Notes: a model not told the origin generated them from the sequence alone. Shown: positions 9,740 through 18,131, counted from the first letter of the stretch. The stretch: DNA of 64,000 nucleotides from Flavobacterium sp. HBTb2-11-1 (GCF_009826975.1 NZ_WUMO01000004.1:124001-188000); one strand, 5' to 3'. Made by a program: numbers and translations.

Positions 9740-10777
9740 ATGAAAAATATAAAAATAAAATACGTTTTGCCTTTCATTACAATGGCATTTATAGTGCTGG
9801 GCGTGTTTTCATCTTGCGACAATGATGACTCTTCTGGAAGTTCCGGAGTGCCAGTCATTACAAGTGTTGCAAAATCTGTTGAAGGTGATTTGGTTCCTGT
9901 TACAGTTGGAGATCCTAAAAATTATTATATTATTCAAGGAAAAGGACTTTCAGGTGTAACAAAAATCTTCTTTAATGATTTTGATACCTATTTTAACCCT
10001 ACACTAGTTACCGATACTGCAATTTTTGTTTTAATTGATGAAAAAACACCTTATGCAGATGCAAGCAATAAATTGAAATTGGTTACAAAACAAGGAACAG
10101 TTTTATACGATTTTGTTATAGCGCCTCCAACGCCTAAGTTTGGAAGTTATAACCCGATAAATGCGGCAGATGGTGATGTGGTTACCATTTATGGAGATTA
10201 TTTCCTTGATCCTATAGTTAAGGTTGGAGCCACAGAGGCAGAGATAGTTTCTTCATCATTAACAGAGATTAAATTTAAAATGCCAGCAAATTCTGCAGAT
10301 AAATATGTAAGTGTTACCAATATCTCAGGAACTACTTCATCTGAAGAAGCAGTTGGATCAGCATTGTATGATGATGTTATTCAAGGTGATGCTGGACATT
10401 GGATGTGGAGCGGAAGCGATACTTTTGATACTAATTTTAAAGATGATGTAGTACAGGGACAAGCAGCAATTAAATTTGTTTTTGGCGGATGGAATGGCGC
10501 TGATATGAAATTTAACTCGCGAGATGTTTCTAAATACAAAGCCTTTAGAGTAAAAGTAAAAAGCGTCTCTACAAATGCAAATGCCAGTGTGATATTTGTT
10601 TTTGGCGGATGGGCTTATCAAATTAAAAAGCCATTAACGAACAAATGGACTACAATTGAAATTCCGTTTTCTGACATTGGAAATCCAACAACTTTTGATC
10701 AGCTGACACTTCAGGAGTCTGGAAGTTTTGGAGGGAATACCATTCTTATGGATGACATGGGATTTGTTTTAAAATAA
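9740..10777 (+). CDS. surface glycan-binding lipoprotein with IPT/TIG domains (SusE-position, SGBP-B-like)
   Basis: Accessory binding protein of 345 residues. The lipobox FSSC is followed by DNDDSS, again an acidic surface-export-like signal. Two immunoglobulin-like IPT/TIG domains cover about residues 35-205 (VITSVAKSVEGD, YYIIQGKGLSGVTKIFF, then GSYNPINAADGDVVTIYGDYF). The C-terminal 140 residues form a beta-sandwich resembling the glycan-binding domain of SGBP-B proteins. In it the motif FVFGGW occurs twice, encoded by an identical 18-base stretch (near 10478 and 10588); the tryptophans are candidates for sugar stacking. It is third in the susCD operon and followed by a terminator. Confidence 0.82.
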   Translation: MKNIKIKYVLPFITMAFIVLGVFSSCDNDDSSGSSGVPVITSVAKSVEGDLVPVTVGDPKNYYIIQGKGLSGVTKIFFNDFDTYFNPTLVTDTAIFVLIDEKTPYADASNKLKLVTKQGTVLYDFVIAPPTPKFGSYNPINAADGDVVTIYGDYFLDPIVKVGATEAEIVSSSLTEIKFKMPANSADKYVSVTNISGTTSSEEAVGSALYDDVIQGDAGHWMWSGSDTFDTNFKDDVVQGQAAIKFVFGGWNGADMKFNSRDVSKYKAFRVKVKSVSTNANASVIFVFGGWAYQIKKPLTNKWTTIEIPFSDIGNPTTFDQLTLQESGSFGGNTILMDDMGFVLK

Positions 10778-10807
10778 AATCTTAGGATTGGTTTTAGTTT
10801 TGTTTCA

Positions 10808-10846
10808 AGTATTCCCTAATCTACTCAATTAGGGAATGCTTTTTTT
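10808..10846 (+). terminator. Rho-independent terminator after susC-susD-SGBP
   Basis: Stem ATTCCCTAAT / ATTAGGGAAT with a 7-base loop, followed by GC and a run of seven T. It separates the binding and transport genes from the downstream GH27 and GH5 genes, so the enzymes are probably expressed by read-through or from their own promoter, at a lower level. Confidence 0.85.
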
Positions 10847-10869
10847 GTAATACATTTAAATTTAATTTT

Positions 10870-12102
10870 ATGAAAAGAATAATTTTATTGTTTTCTCTGT
10901 GCTTTTCAGTTTTAAGCTTCGGTCAGGGAAATACGCATACACAATCGGGAGGAAAATACGAAGGATTGGCGATTACGCCTCCAATGGGATGGAATTCATG
11001 GAATACCTTTGCAACCAATATTGACGAGAAATTAGTAAAAGAAACAGCCGATATTATGGTTTCTTCTGGTTTAGCCGCTGCAGGATACAATTATATCGTA
11101 TTAGATGATGGCTGGATGACACACGAGCGTGATGCAAATGGTGATTTAGTGCCAGATCCAGAAAAATTTCCAAGCGGAATGAAAGCGCTTATAGATTATG
11201 TTCATAATAAAGGTCTGAAATTCGGTTTGTATAATTGTGCAGGAACAAAGACCTGTGCAGGTTATCCAGGAACAAGAGGCTATGAATATCAGGATGCTAG
11301 ATTTTATGCAAAACTCGGAATCGATTTTTTAAAATACGATTGGTGCAATACTGAAGGCATTACAGCAAAAGAAGCTTATACCACAATGAGCAATGCATTA
11401 AAAACAGCTGGAAGACCAATTGTTTTTAGTCTTTGCGAATGGGGAGACAATCAGCCGTGGGAATGGGGAAAACCTGTTGGAAATCTTTGGAGAATCTCAG
11501 GAGATATTTATCCGTGTTTTGATTGCGAATTCAAACATCCAGAAAATTGGTCTTCTTGGGGATTTATGAAAATTGCCGATATGAGAAAAGATATTCGTAG
11601 ATATTCTGGTCCAGATCATTGGAACGATTTTGATATGATGGAAGTTGGAAACGAAATGAATGATACCGAAGATAAAACGCATTTTGCTATGTGGTGCATG
11701 CTTTCGTCGCCTTTATTTACAGGTAACGATTATAGAAAAATGTCAAAAGAGACTTTGGCAATTTTGACTAATAAAGAACTTCTTGCTGTAAATCAGGATA
11801 AACTTGGAATACAAGGATTTAAATATGTTATTTTAGATGGAGTAGAAGTATGGGTAAAACCTCTTTCTGATGGAGCTTGGGCAGTGAGTTTTGTAAACAG
11901 AACGGAAACATCGAAAAAAATCAGTTTCGATTGGAAGAAAAATAGCATCAAAGATGCTGATTTTGGTTATGAGGCTGATTTTAATAAAGCAATCTTCAAA
12001 ATAAAAGATCTTTGGAAAAACAGAGAAGTCGGAAATACCAAAAAAGTTTTTACTGCTGAAATTGCTTCGCATGATGTAGTTACCTTAAAACTAATTCCTT
12101 AA
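10870..12102 (+). CDS. GH27 alpha-galactosidase
   Basis: Removes alpha-1,6-linked galactose side groups, for example from galactomannan. 410 residues with a type I signal peptide (cut near residue 19, SFG-Q), so periplasmic or secreted. Family 27 marks: PPMGWNSWN (38-45), YIVLDDGW (75-82), the nucleophile Asp157 in FLKYDWCN, and the acid/base Asp212 in NLWRISGDI, aligned with the NHWRNFADI motif of human alpha-galactosidase A; then GPDHWNDFDMMEVGN and SPLFTGNDYR. A small beta-sandwich domain ends the protein. It follows the SGBP gene across a terminator and is 11 bp from the GH5 gene, with which it should be co-transcribed. Confidence 0.93.
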   Translation: MKRIILLFSLCFSVLSFGQGNTHTQSGGKYEGLAITPPMGWNSWNTFATNIDEKLVKETADIMVSSGLAAAGYNYIVLDDGWMTHERDANGDLVPDPEKFPSGMKALIDYVHNKGLKFGLYNCAGTKTCAGYPGTRGYEYQDARFYAKLGIDFLKYDWCNTEGITAKEAYTTMSNALKTAGRPIVFSLCEWGDNQPWEWGKPVGNLWRISGDIYPCFDCEFKHPENWSSWGFMKIADMRKDIRRYSGPDHWNDFDMMEVGNEMNDTEDKTHFAMWCMLSSPLFTGNDYRKMSKETLAILTNKELLAVNQDKLGIQGFKYVILDGVEVWVKPLSDGAWAVSFVNRTETSKKISFDWKKNSIKDADFGYEADFNKAIFKIKDLWKNREVGNTKKVFTAEIASHDVVTLKLIP

Positions 12103-12113
12103 ATCAATACATT

Positions 12114-13079
12114 ATGAAATCAAAGTTTTGGTATGCCACCTTTTTGCTTTTGCTGTTTGTAAATGTTTCAAAAGCGCAATTTGTAGAAAAGCACGGCCAG
12201 TTAAGCGTCTTAGGAACTCAGCTTGTAGATAAAGATAACAATCCGATTGTCCTTCGCGGACTAAGTTTTGGGTGGCATAGCATGTGGCCAAGATTTTATA
12301 ATGAAAAAGCAGTAAGCTGGTTAAAAAAAGATTTTAATTGTAATGTAGTTCGTGCCGCCATGGGAATCGAACTGGGTGATTACTCATATATAAAGGATCC
12401 ACAGTTTTCTAAAGAGAAAATAGAAGCGGTTGTAAATGGAGCTATAAAATCTGACATCTATGTCATTATAGATTGGCACAGCCATAATATAAATCTGAGA
12501 GAAGCTAAACAGTTTTTTGAAGAAATGTCAAAAAAGTATGCCAAGTATCCTAATATTATATATGAGATATTTAACGAGCCAGATTATGAAACTTGGTGGG
12601 AAGTAAAAAATTATGCAGAAGAAATAATTCAAGTAATTCGTGAAAACGATCCTAATAATATTATTCTTGTCGGCTGTCCACATTGGGATCAGGATATCGA
12701 TCTTCCAGCCGAAGATCCAATAAGAGGTTATACTAATATAATGTATACTATGCATTTTTATGCGGCAACGCATGGCAAAGAATTGAGAGATAGAACAGAT
12801 TTGGCTATTAAGAGAGGTTTACCAGTGTTTATTTCTGAATCTGCTGGGATGGAAGCGTCTGGAGATGGGCCTCTCAATTATAAAGCTTGGCAAGAATATA
12901 TAGATTGGATGGAGTCTAAAAAACTAAGCTGGATTACTTGGTCAGTATCAGATAAGGATGAAACTTGTTCTATTCTAAAAAAATCCGCTAAATCTGATGG
13001 AAAATGGAGAGATGAAGATTTGAAAGATTCAGGAATTAAAGTCCGTGAATATTTAAGAAAATATAATAAAGAAGAATAG
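12114..13079 (+). CDS. GH5 endo-beta-1,4-glycanase (glucanase or mannanase)
   Basis: Secreted family 5 hydrolase of 321 residues with a type I signal peptide (cleavage near SKAQ, residue 22). Visible active-site features: NVVRAAMG (Arg80), IDWHSH (His122), the acid/base Glu155 in IYEIFNEP, YTMHFYA (His214), and Glu242 in VFISESAG as the likely nucleophile. The pattern resembles subfamily GH5_2, mostly endoglucanases, rather than the classic GH5 mannanases, which would suit the glucose-containing backbone of glucomannan. There is no carbohydrate-binding module or T9SS tail. Last gene of the rightward mannan locus; a strong terminator follows. Subfamily assignment by eye is moderate. Confidence 0.85.
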   Translation: MKSKFWYATFLLLLFVNVSKAQFVEKHGQLSVLGTQLVDKDNNPIVLRGLSFGWHSMWPRFYNEKAVSWLKKDFNCNVVRAAMGIELGDYSYIKDPQFSKEKIEAVVNGAIKSDIYVIIDWHSHNINLREAKQFFEEMSKKYAKYPNIIYEIFNEPDYETWWEVKNYAEEIIQVIRENDPNNIILVGCPHWDQDIDLPAEDPIRGYTNIMYTMHFYAATHGKELRDRTDLAIKRGLPVFISESAGMEASGDGPLNYKAWQEYIDWMESKKLSWITWSVSDKDETCSILKKSAKSDGKWRDEDLKDSGIKVREYLRKYNKEE

Positions 13080-13100
13080 ATCATTTAAGCCATTTATATA

Positions 13101-13136
13101 AAAGCCTGTTCATTTAAACGAACGGGCTTTTTTTTG
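13101..13136 (+). terminator. terminator ending the mannan locus
   Basis: Hairpin AAAGCCTGTTC / GAACGGGCTTT with the loop ATTTAAAC and a T-tract of about eight. It lies 22 bases after the GH5 stop. Confidence 0.85.
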
Positions 13137-13674
13137 GTTTTTCTATAGAGTAAAATCGCCCCCTAATCTTATGTAGAGAAGCATTTTGGAAGGATTAAAT
13201 TTGTAGGAATTTATTCTTGATAAAAAATATCTTTGTTTTGATTTTTCTATAGGTTCTGTATTTCTTTGTTTTTTATGATTTTAAATTTACCCCATGTTTT
13301 TTATGGGGTGTTTTTGTTTTTAAATGTTTTAAATGATGTTTTAGTCTAATTTTTGTAGTAATTTTTACTTTTACCCATGTGAAAATAGTGAAATTGGTCT
13401 AAAATGTGTTATTGAATTTTCAAAAACAATTATCTATAAATATCAAATCACGATTATTGGCGACTTAATTTTTGTAATCCATAATTCTTCGTCTAAAACG
13501 CCAAAAAAGCACTTTTGAATTATTCTACTCATGCAAAAGTTAATAAATTCGCTAATGAAAATGATGATGATTTGAAGGCGCATGAAAGGTTTTAGAAATG
13601 ACTTATACTATTAAATAGATATATAAAAGATTAACTAACCAGAATCAATTAATAACTAAAAACCAATTTAAAAC
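13137..13674. other. 538-bp gap with one terminator-like hairpin
   Basis: No convincing coding frame on either strand. At 13289-13320 a second hairpin ACCCCAT-N7-ATGGGGT is followed by GTTTTTGTTTT and looks like a plus-strand terminator that no visible gene needs. The rest is AT-rich, and the last 60 bases should contain the porin promoter. A small RNA ending at the hairpin is possible but not shown. Confidence 0.45.
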
Positions 13675-14766
13675 ATGAAAAAAGCATTTCACATTTTAGC
13701 CGCGATGTTAACTAGTTCTTTTGCCTTTGCCCAAGAAGAGGAAGCAGCAGCTCCGCCAGCAACCACATGGGGAGGTTCTGCAGATGCGTACTATAAATAT
13801 GATTTTTCAAAACAAATGAATGGATTAACGAGCTTTACCAACTCACAGAATTCATTTGAATTAGGAATGGCATCGATCGAAGCGGGCCATACTTTTGGAA
13901 AAGCTTCTGTGTTTGTAGACTTAGGTTTCGGAAAAAGAGCAGCAGAATTTTCATATAACGAAACACCAGATAAAGATGCAAGTGCAAAATTTTTAATTAA
14001 ACAATTATACTTTACGTACAATTTGACCGATGAATTTAAAGTAGTAGCGGGTAGTTTCGGAACCCATATCGGTTATGAAGTATTAGATGCGGTAGATAAT
14101 AAAAACTACAGTATGTCTTATGCGTTTTCTTATGGACCGTTTTTCAATACGGGGGTAAAAGCACAATATACTTCTGGCAAATTTACAGCCATGTTAGGAT
14201 TAACCAACCCAACAGACTTTAAATCGGCTATGGATGCAGGCTCTTACCAAAAAACGTTCATTGGACAAGTAGGATATATAGGAGATACAGGAAGTGCGTA
14301 TTTGAATTTTACAACAGGAAGCACTAACCCAATACCAGGAAGTACAATTCCGGTTTCTGACGAAAATAAAACGCAGTTTGATTTAACAGCTTCTAAAACA
14401 ATTTCAGATAGTTTTGCACTTGGCTTAAACGCAACTTATGCTAAAACGACAAATGATTTTGACAGTAATTTAGATGGAGATTGGTTTTCATTAGTTGGAT
14501 ATGCTACTTATTCATTCAATCCAGCTTTGCTCTTAGCGTACAGAATGGAATATTTTGATGCTAAAGATGCAGCTCCAAGTTTAGGAACTTTGGCAGGATC
14601 AAATGTATTTGCTAACACAGTTTCTTTAAACTACAAAGTTGGAAAACTAACTATAATTCCTGAGCTAAGATACGATGCAGCATCTGAAGATATATTCTTA
14701 GATAAAGATGCATTGCCAACTGGCGGAAGCTTCTTTGCTCTAATTGCAACAACATACTCTTTCTAG
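13675..14766 (+). CDS. OmpL-like outer-membrane beta-barrel porin (BBP2 family)
   Basis: Predicted outer-membrane channel of 363 residues. A signal peptide ends at AFAQ (about residue 20), followed by an acidic, Ala/Pro-rich linker (EEEAAAPPATT). The rest is alternating amphipathic strands with Gly-rich turns: WGGSADAYYKYDF at the start and ALIATTYSF at the end, where the terminal aromatic is the usual insertion signal. It looks like the putative beta-barrel porin-2 family. In related bacteria such porins are often near nitrogen or nucleotide transport genes, but here it stands alone between long gaps, so the cargo is unknown. Confidence 0.78.
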   Translation: MKKAFHILAAMLTSSFAFAQEEEAAAPPATTWGGSADAYYKYDFSKQMNGLTSFTNSQNSFELGMASIEAGHTFGKASVFVDLGFGKRAAEFSYNETPDKDASAKFLIKQLYFTYNLTDEFKVVAGSFGTHIGYEVLDAVDNKNYSMSYAFSYGPFFNTGVKAQYTSGKFTAMLGLTNPTDFKSAMDAGSYQKTFIGQVGYIGDTGSAYLNFTTGSTNPIPGSTIPVSDENKTQFDLTASKTISDSFALGLNATYAKTTNDFDSNLDGDWFSLVGYATYSFNPALLLAYRMEYFDAKDAAPSLGTLAGSNVFANTVSLNYKVGKLTIIPELRYDAASEDIFLDKDALPTGGSFFALIATTYSF

Positions 14767-14797
14767 AGATAAAGATTGATATTTTTTTTTTTTTTTG

Positions 14798-14840
14798 GAG
14801 CTGTCGAAACATATTAATGTTTTGGCAGCTTTTTTATTTG
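14798..14840 (+). terminator. terminator after the porin gene
   Basis: Stem AGCTGTCGAAAC / GTTTTGGCAGCT (12 pairs with two G-T) and loop ATATTAAT, followed by TTTTTTATTTG. A separate run of about 15 T at 14782-14796 precedes it. Confidence 0.85.
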
Positions 14841-14975
14841 TTTCAGGTTTCAAGTTTCAAGTTTGAAGTTTGAAGTTTCAGGGTCGAAGTTAAATAGGCG
14901 ATAATCATTCCGTAGGGATGTTTTGTTGGTAGAATTGAATTGATTGCGGCGCGGTTATACGTTCCGTAGGAACGT
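14841..14975. repeat. short tandem words and two GTAGGAAC-type palindromes
   Basis: From 14844 to 14880 the word GTTTCAAGTTT or GTTTGAAGTTT is repeated four times or more. Then two related small palindromes stand 54 bases apart: CATTCCGTAGGGATG (14906-14920) and CGTTCCGTAGGAACG (14960-14974). I recognise the second as a dispersed intergenic hairpin word common in Bacteroidota; its function is unknown to me and a REP-like origin is possible. Confidence 0.6.
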
Positions 14976-15022
14976 TTGATTTGTAGGTTCGAAAACAGGA
15001 AATCTTTCATAATAAACCATAA

Positions 15023-15062
15023 AAAAAACGTTTCTGTATTTTTTTTACAGAAACGTTTTTTT
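15023..15062. terminator. bidirectional terminator between porin region and amidase operon
   Basis: Perfect hairpin AACGTTTCTGTA / TACAGAAACGTT with a T-rich loop, flanked by A8 on the left and T7 on the right, so it can act on both strands. It ends the leftward rimO-amidase operon, 18 bases beyond the amidase stop. Confidence 0.88.
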
Positions 15063-15079
15063 ATTTAATTGTTGAGGTT

Positions 15080-15985
15080 TTATTGAACCTGTTTTTTATA
15101 AATCGAATAAATCGTATCGATTGTTTTTCTGTCTAAAACTGAAGTTGCATCAGTTTGAATATAATGCAGTTTAAATGCCTGAATCGCTGCGGTTAGATTT
15201 TTAGTGTTGTAACCGATAATTCTTAATGCTGGTTCAATTTTAAAATCAAAAGGGGCAGGTTCTAAGACTTCGTCTGGCCAGATTCCAAATCCTTTTTCAG
15301 CTAAGGTCTTCCAAGGAAATAAAGCACTTGGATCTTGTTTTCTTCCTGGCGCAATATCAGCATGGCCTAAAAAGTTTTGTGTCGGAATATTGTAGTCCTT
15401 TTTTAACTTGGTTAATAAAGCCACCAAACTACTGATTTGAGCTTCGGTAAACGGTTTAAAGCCGTTATTATCCAACTCGATACCGATAGAGCAAGAGTTT
15501 AAATCTGTTGTTTTTCCCCAAGTAGAATTCCCAGCATGCCAAGCTCTTAAATAATCGTTCAGCATTTGCACTACTTTTCCGTTTTCAGAAATGATATAGT
15601 GCGCGCTTACTTGAGTCTTGGTTTTTGTAAACGTATTAATGGTTTGCTGAAGAGAATCTTGAGCTGTGTGATGAATAATAATGAAACTTGGCTTTCTCAA
15701 ATTGAAATTTACCGTACCAATCCATTCGGTATTAATTCCATTTTGCAAATAAGTTGAATTTGTTTTTGATAATGTATCTTTTATAATTCTCAGCTGCTGT
15801 GCATATGAAGTGTCAATCACAACAGGTGAAACTGCTGGAATAGGTTTGGCTTCTTTGCTGGTAATCTGGTTTTCCAAATTTTTTAGCTGCTGATCGTAAG
15901 CTTTTTCAGTATTCTTGTACGGATTTGTAGAACAAGCACTGACAATAACAGCTAAAATCAGATAACAAAAATGTTTTTTTGTCAT
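15080..15985 (-). CDS. N-acetylmuramoyl-L-alanine amidase, lipoprotein (Amidase_2/AmpD-like)
   Basis: Peptidoglycan amidase that cuts the bond between muramic acid and the stem peptide. 301 residues; the lipobox VSAC puts the acylated Cys at 18. After a helical linker, the catalytic domain spans about 95-230: FIIIHHTAQ (zinc ligand His105), AHYIISENGKVVQML, AWHAGNSTWG, CSIGIELDN, GHADIAPGRKQDPSALFPW (zinc ligands His208 and Asp218, ten residues apart as in AmpD). The last 70 residues look like a peptidoglycan-binding-like helical region. It is the final gene of a leftward run after rimO and a small secreted protein, ending at a strong terminator. Confidence 0.9.
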   Translation of the reverse strand: MTKKHFCYLILAVIVSACSTNPYKNTEKAYDQQLKNLENQITSKEAKPIPAVSPVVIDTSYAQQLRIIKDTLSKTNSTYLQNGINTEWIGTVNFNLRKPSFIIIHHTAQDSLQQTINTFTKTKTQVSAHYIISENGKVVQMLNDYLRAWHAGNSTWGKTTDLNSCSIGIELDNNGFKPFTEAQISSLVALLTKLKKDYNIPTQNFLGHADIAPGRKQDPSALFPWKTLAEKGFGIWPDEVLEPAPFDFKIEPALRIIGYNTKNLTAAIQAFKLHYIQTDATSVLDRKTIDTIYSIYKKQVQ

Positions 15986-16013
15986 AATACGTTGTTTTAT
16001 TGGTTAATAACGA

Positions 16014-16568
16014 TTATTCTGATATTTTCGTATCTGGAGTTTCCTTTACTTCTTTTGAGTCTTTAGAATCTTTATCTTTTTTCTTTTTTGATTTGGGCTT
16101 TTTTACTTCTTTTAAAGTATCCATAAAAGTTTTGTACTTTTCAACTTGATCAGGATTTAAAAAAGCAGTAATTTTTTTATCAGTACTTTCGCGTAAAGCT
16201 TTTATTTGTTCAATTTTTTGATCTTGACTGCTGCTTTCGTTTTTTAATAAAATTCCTTGTTCTCTTACACTATCTGCTAAAACATTTGCTATTGCAATTG
16301 CTTGTAATTCATCTAGATTTACTTGCGGTTTCATTTGTTCTACAATCATTCCTGCAGTTTCTTCAGGCGGAGTTTCTTTGGGTTTGCTTTGGGAACCCTG
16401 CTGTTGTCCAGCCATCATGCTTCTATCCATACCCATTCCGCCACCTCTTCCGTAACCGCCACCATAACCATTACCATAGCCGTTATTGTATCCACCATAT
16501 TGAGCAGAAATTGTGTTAACACAGAATAAAGTAAAAACGAAAACGATTAGGTTGAGAGTAGGTTTCAT
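16014..16568 (-). CDS. small secreted protein with Gly/Tyr-rich N-terminus and charged helical C-terminus
   Basis: Unrecognised protein of 184 residues. A signal peptide ends near SAQ (residue 23), followed by a repetitive Gly-Tyr-Asn stretch (about 24-47) and a Met-rich piece. The middle (about 70-150) is helical, with VNLDELQAIAIANVLADSV and later FLNPDQVEKYKTFMD, a pattern reminiscent of Spy/CpxP-like periplasmic proteins. The tail is very lysine-rich (KKPKSKKKKDKD) and ends with acidic residues. It lies 41 bp after rimO and 28 bp before the amidase in the same direction, so probably one transcript. Function unknown. Confidence 0.7.
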   Translation of the reverse strand: MKPTLNLIVFVFTLFCVNTISAQYGGYNNGYGNGYGGGYGRGGGMGMDRSMMAGQQQGSQSKPKETPPEETAGMIVEQMKPQVNLDELQAIAIANVLADSVREQGILLKNESSSQDQKIEQIKALRESTDKKITAFLNPDQVEKYKTFMDTLKEVKKPKSKKKKDKDSKDSKEVKETPDTKISE

Positions 16569-16609
16569 AAAGTATTTTGTCTAAAAATTTGCAATAGCGC
16601 AGTGTAAAT

Positions 16610-17923
16610 TTAAGCAGGTTCTCCGTATAAATCAAATTCTGTTGCTTCAATTATTTTTATATTAACAAATTCCCCAGTTTTAACATAGTGCTTAGAAGCA
16701 TCGATAAGAACTTCGTTGTCAACATCAGGACTGTCAAATTCTGTACGCCCAACAAAATGAGCGCCTTCTTTTCTGTCAATGATGCATCTAAATACTTTGC
16801 CAACTTTCTCTTGATTCAAATCCCAAGAAATTTGAGATTGCAATTCCATAATTTCATTTGCTCTAGCTTGTTTTACATCATCTGGAACATCATCTTCTAA
16901 TGAGTAAGCATGAGTATTTTCTTCATGAGAATAAGCAAAACATCCCATTCTATCAAATTTCATCTCTTGAACAAAATCTTTCAGAATTTCAAAATCCTCT
17001 TGAGTTTCACCTGGGTAACCAACAATTAGAGTAGTTCTAATTGCCATTCCTGGAACCGCAGCGCGAAAATCTTTTAATAACTGAGTTGTTTTGGCTTGAG
17101 TTGTACCACGGCGCATTGATTTCAAAATAGAATCAGAAATGTGTTGCAACGGAATATCAATATAATTACAGATTTTTGGTTCGCGTTTCATTACTTCTAA
17201 AACATCCATAGGGAAACCAGTAGGGAAAGCATAGTGTAAACGAATCCATTCAATTCCTTCTACTTTTACCAATGCCTCAAGTAATTCAGCAAGATTTCTT
17301 TTTTTATAAAGATCAAGTCCGTAATAAGTCAAGTCTTGAGCAATTAAGATTAATTCTTTAACTCCATTTTTGGCTAAACCTTCAGCTTCTTTAACCAATT
17401 TTTCAATTGGCTGAGAAACATGAGAACCTCTCATCAATGGTATTGCGCAAAAACTGCATGGTCTATCACAACCTTCAGCGATTTTCAAATAAGCGTAATT
17501 TTTCGGAGTTGTAGTTAAACGCTCTCCAAGTAATTCGTGTTTATAGTCGGCTCCAAGCGCTTTTAATAGTTGAGGTAATTCTGTAGTTCCAAAATATTGG
17601 TCAACGTTCGGAATTTCTTTTTCTAAATCTGGTCTGTAACGTTCAGACAAACATCCTGTTACAAAAACTTTGTCAACAAGTCCTTTATCTTTTTTATCTG
17701 CATATTCCAAAATCATATTTACCGATTCTGCTTTAGCATTATCAATAAATCCGCAAGTATTGATTACAATAATGTTTCCTTCTTTTTCTGCAGGAGCTTC
17801 ATGTTCAACTTCTTTTCCATTCGCGCGAAGCTGTCCCATTAGGACTTCACTATCATAAACATTTTTTGAACACCCAAGAGTGATTACGTTAATTTTGTTC
17901 TTTTTTAAAGACTTGGTTCTCAT
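16610..17923 (-). CDS. rimO: ribosomal protein S12 methylthiotransferase RimO
   Basis: Radical-SAM enzyme that adds a methylthio group to an aspartate of ribosomal protein S12. 437 residues, normal length. The N-terminal UPF0004 domain begins INVITLGCSKN and has the cluster cysteines 18, 57 and 91. The radical-SAM CxxxCxxC is Cys152, 156 and 159 in GCDRPCSFCAIP, and TTLIVGYPGET follows. A TRAM domain forms the last 65 residues. RimO rather than MiaB is supported by the CSKN start and the overall motif pattern. First gene of the leftward operon with the secreted protein and amidase. A possible -7 element TAATTTTG is at 17943-17950. Confidence 0.93.
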   Translation of the reverse strand: MRTKSLKKNKINVITLGCSKNVYDSEVLMGQLRANGKEVEHEAPAEKEGNIIVINTCGFIDNAKAESVNMILEYADKKDKGLVDKVFVTGCLSERYRPDLEKEIPNVDQYFGTTELPQLLKALGADYKHELLGERLTTTPKNYAYLKIAEGCDRPCSFCAIPLMRGSHVSQPIEKLVKEAEGLAKNGVKELILIAQDLTYYGLDLYKKRNLAELLEALVKVEGIEWIRLHYAFPTGFPMDVLEVMKREPKICNYIDIPLQHISDSILKSMRRGTTQAKTTQLLKDFRAAVPGMAIRTTLIVGYPGETQEDFEILKDFVQEMKFDRMGCFAYSHEENTHAYSLEDDVPDDVKQARANEIMELQSQISWDLNQEKVGKVFRCIIDRKEGAHFVGRTEFDSPDVDNEVLIDASKHYVKTGEFVNIKIIEATEFDLYGEPA

Positions 17924-18072
17924 ACTTTTATAAATTGGAGTGCAAAATTACACTTTTTTTATTCAAACTACGCTAGTTTGCAGTTTGTTTTAGCTGTTTT
18001 TTATGAAGTTAACTAGTTTGGTTGCTTGTGTTTTTTGATTTGAATTAAAATTAAAGGCTTCTTTTAACGGAT

Positions 18073-18103
18073 AAAAAAAATCCGCCAAGGAAAACCTGAC
18101 GGA
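18073..18103 (-). terminator. terminator of the OmpP1/FadL-like gene
   Basis: Read on the minus strand, CCGTCAGG-TTTT-CCTTGGCGG with a T8 tract just after it, 29 bases past the stop of the leftward outer-membrane protein gene. Confidence 0.75.
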
Positions 18104-18131
18104 AATTTCAATCATCTATTTTGATTTTTAA

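Noticed and set aside
14960..14974. CGTTCCGTAGGAACG as another TetR operator
   Set aside because: It shares the CGTTCC/GGAACG half-words with the SDR and TetR sites but in the opposite order and with a three-base centre; it belongs to a dispersed hairpin type instead.
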